The notes: generated by a model not told the origin, from the sequence alone. A stretch of 64,000 nt of DNA from PWQG01 sp050486205 (GCA_050486205.1 JBJHCW010000010.1:1-64000); one strand, 5' to 3'. Counted from the stretch's first letter, positions 1 to 8,421 are shown. Numbers and translations: made by a program.

Positions 1-111
1 GCATCGCGCGCCTTTCAGAGTCTGGCAAGAACAGTGATCGAGTGGCCGGTAGGGAAACAGGCCAGCGGACACCTGGAGTTCTTTGTTGAACGCCTCGTGC
101 AACCGGCATGA
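1..111 (+). CDS. flhG: FlhG/FleN flagellar number regulator, C-terminal fragment
   Basis: This is the last 36 codons of a gene that enters from the left edge. The reading frame ends with GHLEFFVERLVQPA and a TGA at 109-111. That tail resembles the C-terminus of FlhG/FleN, the MinD-like ATPase that limits polar flagellum number, and its position immediately before fliA matches the flhF-flhG-fliA order of polar flagellates. The stop overlaps the fliA ATG (ATGA), so the two are probably translationally coupled. No catalytic motif lies inside the window, so the call rests on context and the short tail. Confidence 0.7.
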   Translation, partial: ASRAFQSLARTVIEWPVGKQASGHLEFFVERLVQPA

Positions 112-851
112 CAGTGAGTATGAGCATGGCAACAGGCGCATCAGTGTACAACGACGTTCAGACGGAAAGTCTGGAGGATATTGTTACCCGGCACGCTCCG
201 CTGGTGAAGCGTATCGCGCACCACCTGCTGTTGCGCATGCCGTCGAGTGTGCAACTGGATGATCTGATGCAGTCAGGCATGATCGGATTGCTGGAGGCGG
301 CGCGCAAGTATGATGTGTCAAAGGGGGCGAGTTTCGAAACCTATGCGGGTATCCGCATTCGCGGTGCCATGCTGGATGAAATCCGCAAGGGTGACTGGGC
401 GCCGCGGTCAGTTCATCGAAAATCGCGCCAGGTGGCTGAAGCTGTGCGCGCAGTGGAGTTGAGAACCGGTACTGACGCCCGCGATCATGAAGTGGCGGAA
501 GAGCTGGGCATGGAGCTGGAAGCCTATTACGCCATCCTCCAGGACGCCTCGGGCAGTCGTCTGTTCAGCTTCGAGGATCTGGGCGACGGTGAGGACTCGG
601 CCATTGACCGCATCGCGGGTCAGACGGCAGGGCCAGAGCAGGGGCTTGAGGAAAGCGACTTTCGCGGACATCTGTCCGAGGCGATTGATGGCTTGCCGGA
701 ACGGGAGAAGCTGGTACTGGCGCTGTACTACGATGAGGAGCTGAACCTCAAGGAAATCGGACAGATTCTGGGTGTCAGTGAATCGCGTGTCAGCCAGATC
801 CACAGTCAGGCAGCTCTGCGCCTGCGTTCACGCCTGCAGGACTGGCGCTGA
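108..851 (+). CDS. fliA: RNA polymerase sigma factor FliA (sigma-28)
   Basis: A 247-residue flagellar sigma factor that directs RNA polymerase to late flagellar and chemotaxis promoters. Region 2 is visible as HAPLVKRIAHHL through the DLMQSGMIGLLEAARKYD and FETYAGIRIRGAMLDEIR motifs (about residues 29-95). Region 3 follows, and region 4 is the helix-turn-helix near the C-terminus (LNLKEIGQILGVSESRVSQI). The length is normal for the family. The ATG overlaps the flhG stop. Its own consensus promoter lies just downstream, before cheY, which supports a FliA-driven chemotaxis operon. In the family, activity is held by the anti-sigma factor FlgM, which is not in this window. Confidence 0.97.
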   Translation: MTVSMSMATGASVYNDVQTESLEDIVTRHAPLVKRIAHHLLLRMPSSVQLDDLMQSGMIGLLEAARKYDVSKGASFETYAGIRIRGAMLDEIRKGDWAPRSVHRKSRQVAEAVRAVELRTGTDARDHEVAEELGMELEAYYAILQDASGSRLFSFEDLGDGEDSAIDRIAGQTAGPEQGLEESDFRGHLSEAIDGLPEREKLVLALYYDEELNLKEIGQILGVSESRVSQIHSQAALRLRSRLQDWR

Positions 852-880
852 ATCCGTTGCCTCGCTAGCGGAAATAATTC

Positions 881-907
881 TAAATATTTTCCCTCATCAA
901 GCGATAA
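881..907 (+). promoter_or_regulatory. Sigma-28 (FliA) promoter for the chemotaxis operon
   Basis: TAAA at 881-884, a 15-nt spacer, then AGCGATAA at 900-907. The enterobacterial sigma-28 consensus is TAAA-N15-GCCGATAA, so the upstream box and spacing are exact and the downstream box matches at 6 of 8 positions. It lies in the fliA-cheY gap, about 115 nt before cheY. Confidence 0.75.
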
Positions 908-1021
908 CCCTTATGACATCGATCAGACCGGTCAGCCCGTCTGCTTTCTGGGCATGCGCGTTGCGTGCAGGACCGGCAACGGGAACAGACGTATTCCAAA
1001 GCGATTTTACTGGAGGCAGCC

Positions 1022-1414
1022 TTGGACAAGAACATGAAGATTCTCATTGTTGATGATTTTTCAACAATGCGACGCATCATCAAGAACCTGTTGCGTGATC
1101 TGGGCTTCACCAACACTGCAGAGGCTGATGACGGCACCTCGGCATTGCCGATGCTGAAAAACGGCAACTTCGACTTTCTGGTAACTGACTGGAACATGCC
1201 GGGTATGACCGGCATAGATCTTCTCAAGGCCTGTCGGGCGGATGAGCACCTGAAAAATCTGCCGATACTGATGGTCACGGCAGAAGCAAAACGGGACCAG
1301 ATTGTTGCGGCAGCCCAGGCTGGCGTGAATGGCTATGTTGTGAAGCCCTTCACCGCGGCAGCGCTGGAAGAAAAGATCAACAAGATCTTCGAGCGAATCG
1401 AAGCTACCAGCTGA
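1022..1414 (+). CDS. cheY: Chemotaxis response regulator CheY
   Basis: A single receiver domain of 130 residues that carries phosphate from CheA to the flagellar switch. Acidic pocket residues D11 and D12 (VDDFSTMRR), phospho-acceptor D56 (TDWNMPGM), the VTAEAK strand and the VVKPFTAA lysine loop are all present. The start chosen is TTG at 1022, preceded by GGAGG at 1012-1016, giving the N-terminus MDKNMKILIVDD seen in related CheY proteins. The ATG at 1034 is the alternative. It is the first gene after the sigma-28 promoter. Confidence 0.95.
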   Translation: MDKNMKILIVDDFSTMRRIIKNLLRDLGFTNTAEADDGTSALPMLKNGNFDFLVTDWNMPGMTGIDLLKACRADEHLKNLPILMVTAEAKRDQIVAAAQAGVNGYVVKPFTAAALEEKINKIFERIEATS

Positions 1415-1430
1415 GGAAGGGATTCTACAA

Positions 1431-2129
1431 ATGAGTTCAGAAACAGAACAGAAAAACGAATTGTTGTATCGCGAGGTCGGGCGCCTGACCAGGGCTTTGC
1501 ACAACGCGCTGCGTGATTTCCACCTGGATATTGGCCTGAAGGGATTTTCAGCAGTGGAGCAGGAACTTTCCGAAATTGCCGACGCGCGAACGCGACTTGA
1601 TTATGTGATCAGGCTGACTGAGGACGCAGCCAATACGACCATGGACAAGGTTGACGAGGCCACGCCGTTGGTGCAGGCATTGAGTACTGAGGCGCATAGC
1701 GTGCTGCCCGAGTGGAAACGCCTGAATGTGGGGCAGGCTGACGCTGTGATTGATCCGGCGCTGGCTGAAAGAGTCACCGCCTTGTTGGACCGCTCTGCCG
1801 GTAACGGCGATAAACTGCAGAGTATTCTGGCTGAAATCATGATTGCCCAAAGTTACCAGGATCTCAGCGGACAGGTTATCAAGCGTGTCATTTCACTGGT
1901 CAGTGATGTCGAAAAAAGCCTGGTACGTCTTATCCGAATAGCCGGTAATGTCGAGGATATTGCCGGCATTGCGTCAGAACCCAGAGTCACAGCAACGGAG
2001 AAATCCGATAGCCAGACCGAAGACGCCCGTAAAATCCGCGCGGAAGGACCGCAGACGCGCAGCGGTAACAAAGCGGTCGTCAGTGGTCAGGATGATGTTG
2101 ATGAATTGTTGTCCAGTCTTGGATTTTGA
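1431..2129 (+). CDS. cheZ: CheY-P phosphatase CheZ
   Basis: A 232-residue CheZ that dephosphorylates CheY-P. The catalytic motif AQSYQDLSGQVIKR is present, with the inserted glutamine at about residue 143. The protein ends in DDVDELLSSLGF, the amphipathic C-terminal helix that docks on CheY. Most of the protein is helical, as expected for the four-helix dimer. It follows cheY by 16 nt. The region between about 185 and 220 is polar and low in conservation, which is the usual flexible linker. Confidence 0.93.
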   Translation: MSSETEQKNELLYREVGRLTRALHNALRDFHLDIGLKGFSAVEQELSEIADARTRLDYVIRLTEDAANTTMDKVDEATPLVQALSTEAHSVLPEWKRLNVGQADAVIDPALAERVTALLDRSAGNGDKLQSILAEIMIAQSYQDLSGQVIKRVISLVSDVEKSLVRLIRIAGNVEDIAGIASEPRVTATEKSDSQTEDARKIRAEGPQTRSGNKAVVSGQDDVDELLSSLGF

Positions 2130-2164
2130 ATTCAGGACCGGGTAACCCGAAGAGGTGTGCAGCA

Positions 2165-4150
2165 ATGAGCTTCGCTGAAGATGAAGAAATCCTTGAAGAC
2201 TTTCTGGTTGAGGCTGGAGAGATTCTGGAGCAGTTATCTGATCAGCTTGTGCAGCTGGAACAGCGTCCCGACGACAAGGATCTGCTGAACGCGATCTTCA
2301 GAGGCTTCCACACGGTGAAGGGTGGTTCGGGATTTCTCCAGCTCACTGCACTGGTCAATCTTTGTCATGTGACAGAAAATCTGTTTGACATACTCAGAAC
2401 CGGGCAGCGCCAGGTCTCATCAGAATTGATGGATGTAGTTTTGCAGGCGCTGGACTCGGTAAATGAAATGTTCCAGGCTGTCAAACTGCGACAGGAGCCT
2501 GAGCCGGCATCAGCTGCGTTGTTGTCAGCCCTTGAAGATCTGGTGTCCGGAAAATCGCCTGCGCCTGTGCCTGATACCGGGCATGATAGCGAGTCCGATT
2601 CCGGGCTGGCGTCCGATACCATTACTGATGATGAGTTCGAGGCCTTGCTGGATCAGTTGCAAGGTGCCCCAGGCGAGCCAGCATCCCCGTCATCCCAGGA
2701 AACCACTGACGTCGAAGCGGTGTCCGGGACCGATGATGATGAAATCAGCGACGAGGAATTTGAAGCCCTGCTGGATCAACTACACGGTTCCGGCTCCCAT
2801 CAGGGTACGCCGGCAACAGCTGCCGCTGCAGACCCGGCGACAGAGCCAGCGCAATCGCCATCGCAGGCTACGAGACACAGTTCTACGCACAGCACTACGC
2901 AAAACTCCACACAGTCTCCTTCGCAACCCGCTCCTTCGCGAATCGAGGAAGCCGGCAAGGCGGTCAGGGAACCGGCGCATGCCACCGGTGATGTGACTGT
3001 GCGTGTCGATACACGTCGGCTCGACGAAATCATGAACATGGTCGGTGAGCTGGTGCTGGTACGCAACCGTCTGGTCCGTATCGGTATGAGCAGCAATGAC
3101 GAAGCGCTGTCCCGCACGCTGGCCAATCTGGACCTGGTGACCGCGGACTTGCAGGCGTCCGTGATGAAAACACGCATGCAACCGGTGAAGAAGGTGTTCG
3201 GTCGTTTTCCGCGTGTTGTACGGGATCTGGCACGCAGCCTGAACAAGCAGGTGGTTCTTGAGATGCAGGGCGAGGAAACCGATCTGGACAAGAACCTGGT
3301 TGAGGCACTTGCCGACCCTCTGGTGCACCTTGTCCGCAATGCCGTAGACCATGGTATTGAGTTGCCCGATATACGCAAGGCAAAGGGAAAGCCAGAGCAG
3401 GGCACCGTCATGCTGACGGCAGAGCAGGAAGGTGACCATATTCTCCTGTCAATTCAGGATGATGGCGCCGGTATGGACCCTGAGAAGCTTCGACGCAAGG
3501 CCGTGGAAAAAGGTCTGCTTGACCAGGACGCTGCGGATCGGCTGTCTGACCGTGACTGTTTCGAGTTGATATTTGCTCCGGGCTTTTCGACCAAGCAGGA
3601 AATATCCGATGTTTCCGGCCGCGGCGTAGGCATGGATGTGGTAAAGACCAAGATCACGCAGCTCAATGGCTCAGTTACCATTGATTCAGCGCCCGACAAA
3701 GGCTCGCGAATCGAGATCAAGGTGCCGTTGACGCTGGCCATCATGCCGACACTCATGGTGATTGTTGGTGGTCAGACCTTTGCTTTGCCGTTGGGCAGTG
3801 TGAATGAGATTTTTAATCTGGATCTTGGCAGAACCAATGTTGTTGATGGGCAGCAGGTTGTCACTGTCCGTGAGAAATCCGTACCACTGTTCCATCTGGC
3901 GCGCTGGTTGTCTGGGACAGCTGCTGTGGACAGCCGTTCAGCTCAGGCCAATGTGGTGATTGTCAGTGTTGGTTCCCAACGCATTGCCTTTGTTGTAGAC
4001 AGCCTGGTGGGGCAGGAAGAGGTGGTGATCAAACCACTGGGCCGTATGCTTCATGGCACCCCTGGCATGGCCGGTGCGACCATAACCGGGGATGGGCGAA
4101 TCGCCATCATTCTGGATGTTCCCGGTCTTCTGAAACGATATGCGAACTGA
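2165..4150 (+). CDS. cheA: Chemotaxis histidine kinase CheA
   Basis: A 661-residue cytoplasmic kinase. It has an N-terminal Hpt domain with phospho-His49 in FHTVKGGSGF, a long linker (about 130-275), and a dimerisation domain starting at DTRRLDEIMNMVGELVLVRN. The HATPase_c boxes follow (LVRNAVDHGIE; DDGAGMDP; SGRGVGMDVV), with a CheW-like domain at the C-terminus. The linker carries two near-identical 13-residue motifs, ITDDEFEALLDQL (about 152-164) and ISDEEFEALLDQL (about 193-205), separated by a Ser/Pro/Thr-rich stretch. The ATG at 2165 has GAGGTG upstream and gives the standard MSFAEDEEIL start. Signals go to CheY and CheB. Confidence 0.97.
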   Translation: MSFAEDEEILEDFLVEAGEILEQLSDQLVQLEQRPDDKDLLNAIFRGFHTVKGGSGFLQLTALVNLCHVTENLFDILRTGQRQVSSELMDVVLQALDSVNEMFQAVKLRQEPEPASAALLSALEDLVSGKSPAPVPDTGHDSESDSGLASDTITDDEFEALLDQLQGAPGEPASPSSQETTDVEAVSGTDDDEISDEEFEALLDQLHGSGSHQGTPATAAAADPATEPAQSPSQATRHSSTHSTTQNSTQSPSQPAPSRIEEAGKAVREPAHATGDVTVRVDTRRLDEIMNMVGELVLVRNRLVRIGMSSNDEALSRTLANLDLVTADLQASVMKTRMQPVKKVFGRFPRVVRDLARSLNKQVVLEMQGEETDLDKNLVEALADPLVHLVRNAVDHGIELPDIRKAKGKPEQGTVMLTAEQEGDHILLSIQDDGAGMDPEKLRRKAVEKGLLDQDAADRLSDRDCFELIFAPGFSTKQEISDVSGRGVGMDVVKTKITQLNGSVTIDSAPDKGSRIEIKVPLTLAIMPTLMVIVGGQTFALPLGSVNEIFNLDLGRTNVVDGQQVVTVREKSVPLFHLARWLSGTAAVDSRSAQANVVIVSVGSQRIAFVVDSLVGQEEVVIKPLGRMLHGTPGMAGATITGDGRIAIILDVPGLLKRYAN

Positions 4151-4156
4151 TCGGGT

Positions 4157-5209
4157 ATGGAAGCGGTGAAGATCAAGGTGCTGGTAGTAGACGACTCCGG
4201 ATTCTTCCGCCGTCGTCTGGTGGACATGATCAATTCGGATCCTCGTCTGGAGGTGCTCGATACAGCGAACAACGGCCGTGAGGCGGTTGAGAAAGTTGTC
4301 GCGTTAAAACCCGATGTGGTCACCATGGATTACGAGATGCCGATAATGGACGGTATCTCGGCGGTCCGGGAAATCATGAAGTCTGCTCCCACACCGGTAC
4401 TGATGTTCTCCTCACTGACGTACGAAGGAGCAAGTGTCACACTTGATGCGCTGGAAGCTGGCGCGCTTGACTATCTGCCAAAGAGTTTCGAAGACATCTC
4501 GCGCTCTCCCGCGGTGGTTCAACAGACCTTGTGTGATCGTATAGCCACAGTGGCGCGGAGCCGCAGGGCAGCCAGGCGTGCCGTCATCACCAGGGCGTCT
4601 CCGGTTCCTGCACCGCCGGCAGTACACGCCCGGCGCAAGACCCGGTGCAGTCTGTTGGTCATCGGTTCATCGACCGGTGGTCCCATGGCGCTGCAACAAT
4701 TGTTGACAGCATTGCCGGCGGCTTTTCCGGTGCCTATCGTACTGGTACAGCATATGCCGGCCACATTCACCACCGCTTTTGCCGAACGACTGGACAAGCT
4801 TTGTGCAATTGGCGTGAAGGAAGCGGACGATAGCGAGGTTTTGCTGCCTGGTAACGCTTATCTTGTTCCAGGCGGTAGGCAGGCCGTTATTGAGCGGCGA
4901 CCCCCGCTCAGGCTGAAAGTCATGACCGGTGATGAGCGCCTGCACTACAGACCGTCAGTGGATGTGACACTGGGTTCGGCGGCCAATGAACTGGGGGACA
5001 GAGTGATGGGGCTGGTGTTGACCGGCATGGGGGCTGACGGGCGGGAAGGCGCACGCTTGCTCAAGCAGAGAGGCGGCAATGTCTGGGTACAGAACGAAGC
5101 CAGTTGTGTCATATACGGGATGCCTATGGCGGTAGCCAGGGCTGGTCTGGCAGATCGGGAGCTGCATCTGGATGATATGGCGTCTCAATTGATCACAGAG
5201 TTGTTCTGA
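4157..5209 (+). CDS. cheB: Chemotaxis protein-glutamate methylesterase CheB
   Basis: A 350-residue two-domain protein that demethylates and deamidates chemoreceptors. The N-terminal receiver domain has VVDDSGFFRR, phospho-acceptor D58 (TMDYEMPIMDG) and the LPKSFED lysine loop. After a basic/proline linker (about 136-160) comes the methylesterase with catalytic triad S172 (GSSTGGP), H199 (VQHMP) and D294 (TGMGADG). The stop shares one base with the parC ATG. In Pseudomonas motC and motD would follow here, and they are missing. Confidence 0.97.
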   Translation: MEAVKIKVLVVDDSGFFRRRLVDMINSDPRLEVLDTANNGREAVEKVVALKPDVVTMDYEMPIMDGISAVREIMKSAPTPVLMFSSLTYEGASVTLDALEAGALDYLPKSFEDISRSPAVVQQTLCDRIATVARSRRAARRAVITRASPVPAPPAVHARRKTRCSLLVIGSSTGGPMALQQLLTALPAAFPVPIVLVQHMPATFTTAFAERLDKLCAIGVKEADDSEVLLPGNAYLVPGGRQAVIERRPPLRLKVMTGDERLHYRPSVDVTLGSAANELGDRVMGLVLTGMGADGREGARLLKQRGGNVWVQNEASCVIYGMPMAVARAGLADRELHLDDMASQLITELF

Positions 5210-6030
5210 TGCGTATCTGGGCGGTGGCCAATCAGAAGGGTGGAGTAGGCAAGACCACCACGACCGTTGCTCTGGCCAGTCTGCTGGCCGATCAGGGGCA
5301 CCGTGTGTTGATGCTGGACCTGGATCCACAAGGCTCGCTCAGTTCCTACTTCAGGCTGGACCCTGAAATGCTGACTTCATCCAGTTTTGATCTTTTTGTA
5401 CCCTTTGGTCAGTTGAATGGGGAAAGGGTCAAGGCGATAATCTGCCCCACGCCGTATGAGAACCTGCACCTGATGCCTGCAAGTACGGCACTGGCAACTC
5501 TGGAGCGCAAGGCGACGAGCCAGGAAGGTATGGGACTTGCCGTCTCACGCGCGCTGACCCTGGTCTGGGACGACTATGACTATGTGATTGTGGACAGCCC
5601 GCCCACACTGGGTGTGTTGCTGATCAACGCCATTGCTGCCTGTGAGCAGATCATCGTACCGGTGCAGACAGAATTCCTCGCCATCAAGGGCCTTGAGCGT
5701 ATGATGCATACGCTGGAAATGATTACCCGTTCGCGGCGCAAGCCACTGGCGTGTCTTCTGGTGCCTACATTGTTTGACAGACGAACCCAGGCCAGCGTCA
5801 GCAGTCTGTTGCAACTCAGAAATCGCTACCCCGACAGGTTGTGGCGGGCAGCCATTCCGGTGGACACCCGTTTGAGAGATGCAAGCGCTCGTGGTGTGAC
5901 ACCATTGGCACTGGATCGCAGCAGCCGGGGCGTCAGAGCCTATGGATCCTTGCTGAGAACTTTATTGGCCGCCGATGCGATGAGCAGTTCGTCCACTTCC
6001 GCTCAAGCCGCGGAGGCCAGCCATGGTTAG
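5209..6030 (+). CDS. parC: ParA-family ATPase ParC, positions the polar chemotaxis array
   Basis: A 273-residue ParA/MinD-type ATPase. The deviant Walker A box NQKGGVGKTTTT is at residues 8-19, followed by LMLDLDPQGSLSSY and the VIVDSPPTLG switch region. Its place between cheB and a ParP-like gene identifies it as the chromosome-independent ParC that recruits and segregates polar chemosensory arrays in Vibrio and Pseudomonas. It shares one base with cheB and overlaps parP by 8 nt, so it is clearly in the operon. The last 20 residues are a Ser/Ala-rich tail of low complexity. Confidence 0.88.
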   Translation: MRIWAVANQKGGVGKTTTTVALASLLADQGHRVLMLDLDPQGSLSSYFRLDPEMLTSSSFDLFVPFGQLNGERVKAIICPTPYENLHLMPASTALATLERKATSQEGMGLAVSRALTLVWDDYDYVIVDSPPTLGVLLINAIAACEQIIVPVQTEFLAIKGLERMMHTLEMITRSRRKPLACLLVPTLFDRRTQASVSSLLQLRNRYPDRLWRAAIPVDTRLRDASARGVTPLALDRSSRGVRAYGSLLRTLLAADAMSSSSTSAQAAEASHG

Positions 6031-6775
6031 TGCGGACAATGTGTTGCCGGTTGGTGAGTCGCTGCGTGAAGGTAATGCCGTGGTGCAGGACTACCTGGAT
6101 TTTCTGCTGCAGGATGCACAGCGTCATCTGGATGAACCGGCCGCCGAGCCGGCGCCATTACAGGAACCATTACAGGAACCATTACAGGAACCATTACAGG
6201 AAACAGCACTGAGCGTAGCACCTGTCGGGCAAGCTGAAGAGCAGGCGGTAGAATCAGGCTTTGATACACCTCAATGGGCAACGGAGTCTTTTACCTGTCT
6301 GTTGTTCCGTGTTCGTGGACTGGCCATGGCGGCCCCACTGACCCGTCTCGGCGGCATAGTCCGTCTTGAACAACGCCTCAAGCCGGTGGCTGCGCAGGCG
6401 TCCTGGTTCATGGGCATGGTGCGCTGGAACGGGCGCAATATCCGGGTAGTTGATACACAGGCCCTGTTGACCCCGGGGGCTGTCACTGCCAGGGCGAACG
6501 AGGGCGACCTGAATCGCGGATACGACTGTGTGGTATTGATCAACAACAGTGACTGGGGGCTTGCTGTAGACAGTGATGCCGAGTCCATGCGACTCAAGTC
6601 TGATGAGATTCGCTGGCGCACACACCGGGGAGATCGCCCCTGGCTGGCAGGCATGGTCAGCGGCAATCTCTGTTCATTGCTGGAACTTGACGAGATTGCC
6701 CGGCGACTGGAGAGTCACGGTGCTATTGGCGTGGAAATTGCTTCGGATCAGCTGGATTGTGGCACGCAGTCGTAA
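6023..6775 (+). CDS. parP: CheW-like array protein ParP
   Basis: A 250-residue protein with a variable N-terminal half and a C-terminal CheW-like fold (about residues 90-240: FTCLLFRVRGLAMAAPL, WFMGMVRWNGRNIRVVDT, CVVLINNSDWGLAVDS). In Vibrio, ParP links ParC to CheA and to receptor arrays. The adjacent parC supports this role. The N-terminal part contains the tetrapeptide PLQE repeated four times, encoded by four identical 12-bp units at 6155-6202. The start overlaps the end of parC by 8 nt. It could simply be called a CheW-domain protein if the ParP function is doubted. Confidence 0.85.
   Translation: MVSADNVLPVGESLREGNAVVQDYLDFLLQDAQRHLDEPAAEPAPLQEPLQEPLQEPLQETALSVAPVGQAEEQAVESGFDTPQWATESFTCLLFRVRGLAMAAPLTRLGGIVRLEQRLKPVAAQASWFMGMVRWNGRNIRVVDTQALLTPGAVTARANEGDLNRGYDCVVLINNSDWGLAVDSDAESMRLKSDEIRWRTHRGDRPWLAGMVSGNLCSLLELDEIARRLESHGAIGVEIASDQLDCGTQS
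6155..6202 (+). repeat. Four perfect 12-bp tandem repeats inside parP
   Basis: The unit CCATTACAGGAA occurs four times in a row without a mismatch. The unit is a multiple of three, so changes in copy number would add or remove PLQE units without shifting the frame. Perfect identity suggests recent expansion by slippage. Confidence 0.95.
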
Positions 6776-6820
6776 AGACGGTCCGGTGCTGGAAATTTGA
6801 CACAGAAAGGCGGAACCAAC

Positions 6821-7300
6821 ATGGCGGAAGCAGGCAGAATCATCAATGACGGCGAGGTCTTGCAGTGGGTGACCTTTCAGCTGGCGTCAGAGACCTACGG
6901 TGTCAATGTTATGGCGGTAAAAGAGGTGCTGCGATACCAGGACATTGCCCCCGTGCCTGGCGCACCTTCACATGTCATGGGCATCATCAATATCCGTGGC
7001 AAGGTCATTACGGTGATCAGCACGCGCCGCCGGTTCGGACTGCCGGATGTTGAGCCTGATGAGAACGCCCGGATCATGATTGTCGAGATCGGCGATTATG
7101 TGGTCGGCATTGTAGTGGATAGCGTGGCAGAAGTTGTCTATCTGAAATCCTCGGAAATTGATGTGGCACCCAACGTCGGGCAGGACGACTCGGCCCGTTT
7201 TATCCAGGGTGTATGCAATCGTGAGAGCCAGCTGCTGATCCTGCTGGACCTGGAGAAAATGATTTCCCAGGAAGAGTTGGCAGAAATCGATCAGCGTTGA
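6821..7300 (+). CDS. cheW: Chemotaxis coupling protein CheW
   Basis: A 159-residue adaptor linking chemoreceptors to CheA. The single CheW domain shows WVTFQLASETYGVNVMAVKEVL, the conserved VMGIINIRGKVITVI strand-loop and FIQGVCNRESQLLILLDLEK. The start is the ATG at 6821, with AAGGCGGA about 7 nt upstream. An in-frame TTG 24 nt earlier lacks a ribosome binding site. It lies 45 nt after parP in the same operon. Full-length chemoreceptor genes are not in the window. Confidence 0.96.
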   Translation: MAEAGRIINDGEVLQWVTFQLASETYGVNVMAVKEVLRYQDIAPVPGAPSHVMGIINIRGKVITVISTRRRFGLPDVEPDENARIMIVEIGDYVVGIVVDSVAEVVYLKSSEIDVAPNVGQDDSARFIQGVCNRESQLLILLDLEKMISQEELAEIDQR

Positions 7301-7318
7301 TACCCGGGAGAGGCAATA

Positions 7319-7717
7319 ATGGGAAATATAGATGTCATGATGGGCATATTACTGGTGGCGGCAATGGCACTGTCGCTGGGTCTGTTCATCGGCTGGCGAC
7401 ACCTGCGGCGGCTTGAAGCGGCATTGGAATCTTCACGCGCGGGAGAGGCAAAACAGCTGGCGCAGCTGCGCAAGGCACTGCAGGCCATCTCACAATCCTG
7501 TCAGATGCTGGACAAACGCACCAGTGAGATAGGCGCCCGTCAGCAGGAGCTGGAGGCCCGTGATGTCAGCCGTGGCGCTTACGTACAGGCAGGGCGCATG
7601 GTTGAGCTTGGCGCTGTGTCGGATGATCTGGTGCAGTCCTGTGGTCTGTCCGAGGCCGAGGCGCGATTGCTGGCAATGATGTACCAGCAGCGCGGCGCCA
7701 AGCGCCCATCCCTGTAA
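7319..7717 (+). CDS. DUF2802 membrane-anchored protein
   Basis: A 132-residue protein with an N-terminal membrane segment (about residues 8-27) and a charged helical, probably coiled-coil stretch (RRLEAALESSRAGEAKQLAQ onward). Its compact C-terminal domain contains GRMVELGAVSDDLVQSCGLS. This matches the DUF2802 family, found at the end of polar flagellar/chemotaxis operons in Pseudomonas and relatives. The C-terminal motif resembles a helix-turn-helix. No molecular function is established. It lies 18 nt after cheW and is the last gene of the operon. Confidence 0.85.
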   Translation: MGNIDVMMGILLVAAMALSLGLFIGWRHLRRLEAALESSRAGEAKQLAQLRKALQAISQSCQMLDKRTSEIGARQQELEARDVSRGAYVQAGRMVELGAVSDDLVQSCGLSEAEARLLAMMYQQRGAKRPSL

Positions 7718-7741
7718 ACGCCACCACAATCCGGGTATAAT
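7713..7741 (+). promoter_or_regulatory. Predicted sigma-70 promoter for ccmA
   Basis: A perfect TATAAT at 7736-7741 lies 30 nt before the ccmA ATG. The hexamer TGTAAA at 7713-7718 is a weak -35 at a 17-nt distance. The box overlaps the end of the DUF2802 gene, so ccm can be transcribed independently of the chemotaxis operon. Confidence 0.55.
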
Positions 7742-7770
7742 CGCCGCTCTTTTTACCTGCCTGGTGGGAC

Positions 7771-8421
7771 ATGAGCGTCGCTTCTCCGTGTATTCTGCAA
7801 GCCCGCAAGCTGTTCTGCGAACGTGATGAGCGTGTACTGTTTCGCGATCTCGACTTTGAACTGCATGCCGGTGAGCTGATGCAGGTACAAGGCAGCAACG
7901 GCAGCGGCAAGACGACGTTGCTGCGCATGATCTGTGGCCTGAACAGCGACTACGAAGGTGACATCCTGCTGCATGGCAAACCGGTGCAGGAAAACCGGGA
8001 GCTGTTTCTGACATCCCTGCTTTACATGGGGCATCGCGTTGGTGTCAATCGGGTGCTGTCTCCGCGAGAGAACCTGGCATGGAGCTCGGCCTTGCAGGGA
8101 GCGCCTGCGGGCGAGCAGATTGACGCCGCGTTGGTGGAGGTCGGGCTGGCCGGTTTTGAGGACAGCGCCTGCCACAGTCTGTCGGCGGGTCAGCAGCAGC
8201 GCGTATCCCTCGCCCGACTTCTGCTCAGCCCGGCCAATCTCTGGATACTGGATGAACCGTTCACCACACTGGATGTGTACGGTGTCAGATACCTGGAGAA
8301 TCTGTTGGCAGCTCATGTCACCCGGGGAGGCGCTGCACTGGTGACCACGCACCACAAGCTGGAGGTGCCCTGTGATATTACCCGTCTGAGCCTGGACGGT
8401 ATGGGGGCGGTGGCAGCATGA
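7771..8421 (+). CDS. ccmA: Cytochrome c maturation ABC ATPase CcmA
   Basis: A 216-residue ABC ATPase that powers release of holo-CcmE in System I cytochrome c biogenesis, working with CcmB and CcmC. It shows Walker A GSNGSGKTT, signature LSAGQQQRVSLARLLL and Walker B LWILDEPF. The family-specific MGHRVGVNRVLSPRENL segment is also seen. It begins the nine-gene ccm cluster and overlaps ccmB by 4 nt (ATGA). Confidence 0.96.
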   Translation: MSVASPCILQARKLFCERDERVLFRDLDFELHAGELMQVQGSNGSGKTTLLRMICGLNSDYEGDILLHGKPVQENRELFLTSLLYMGHRVGVNRVLSPRENLAWSSALQGAPAGEQIDAALVEVGLAGFEDSACHSLSAGQQQRVSLARLLLSPANLWILDEPFTTLDVYGVRYLENLLAAHVTRGGAALVTTHHKLEVPCDITRLSLDGMGAVAA

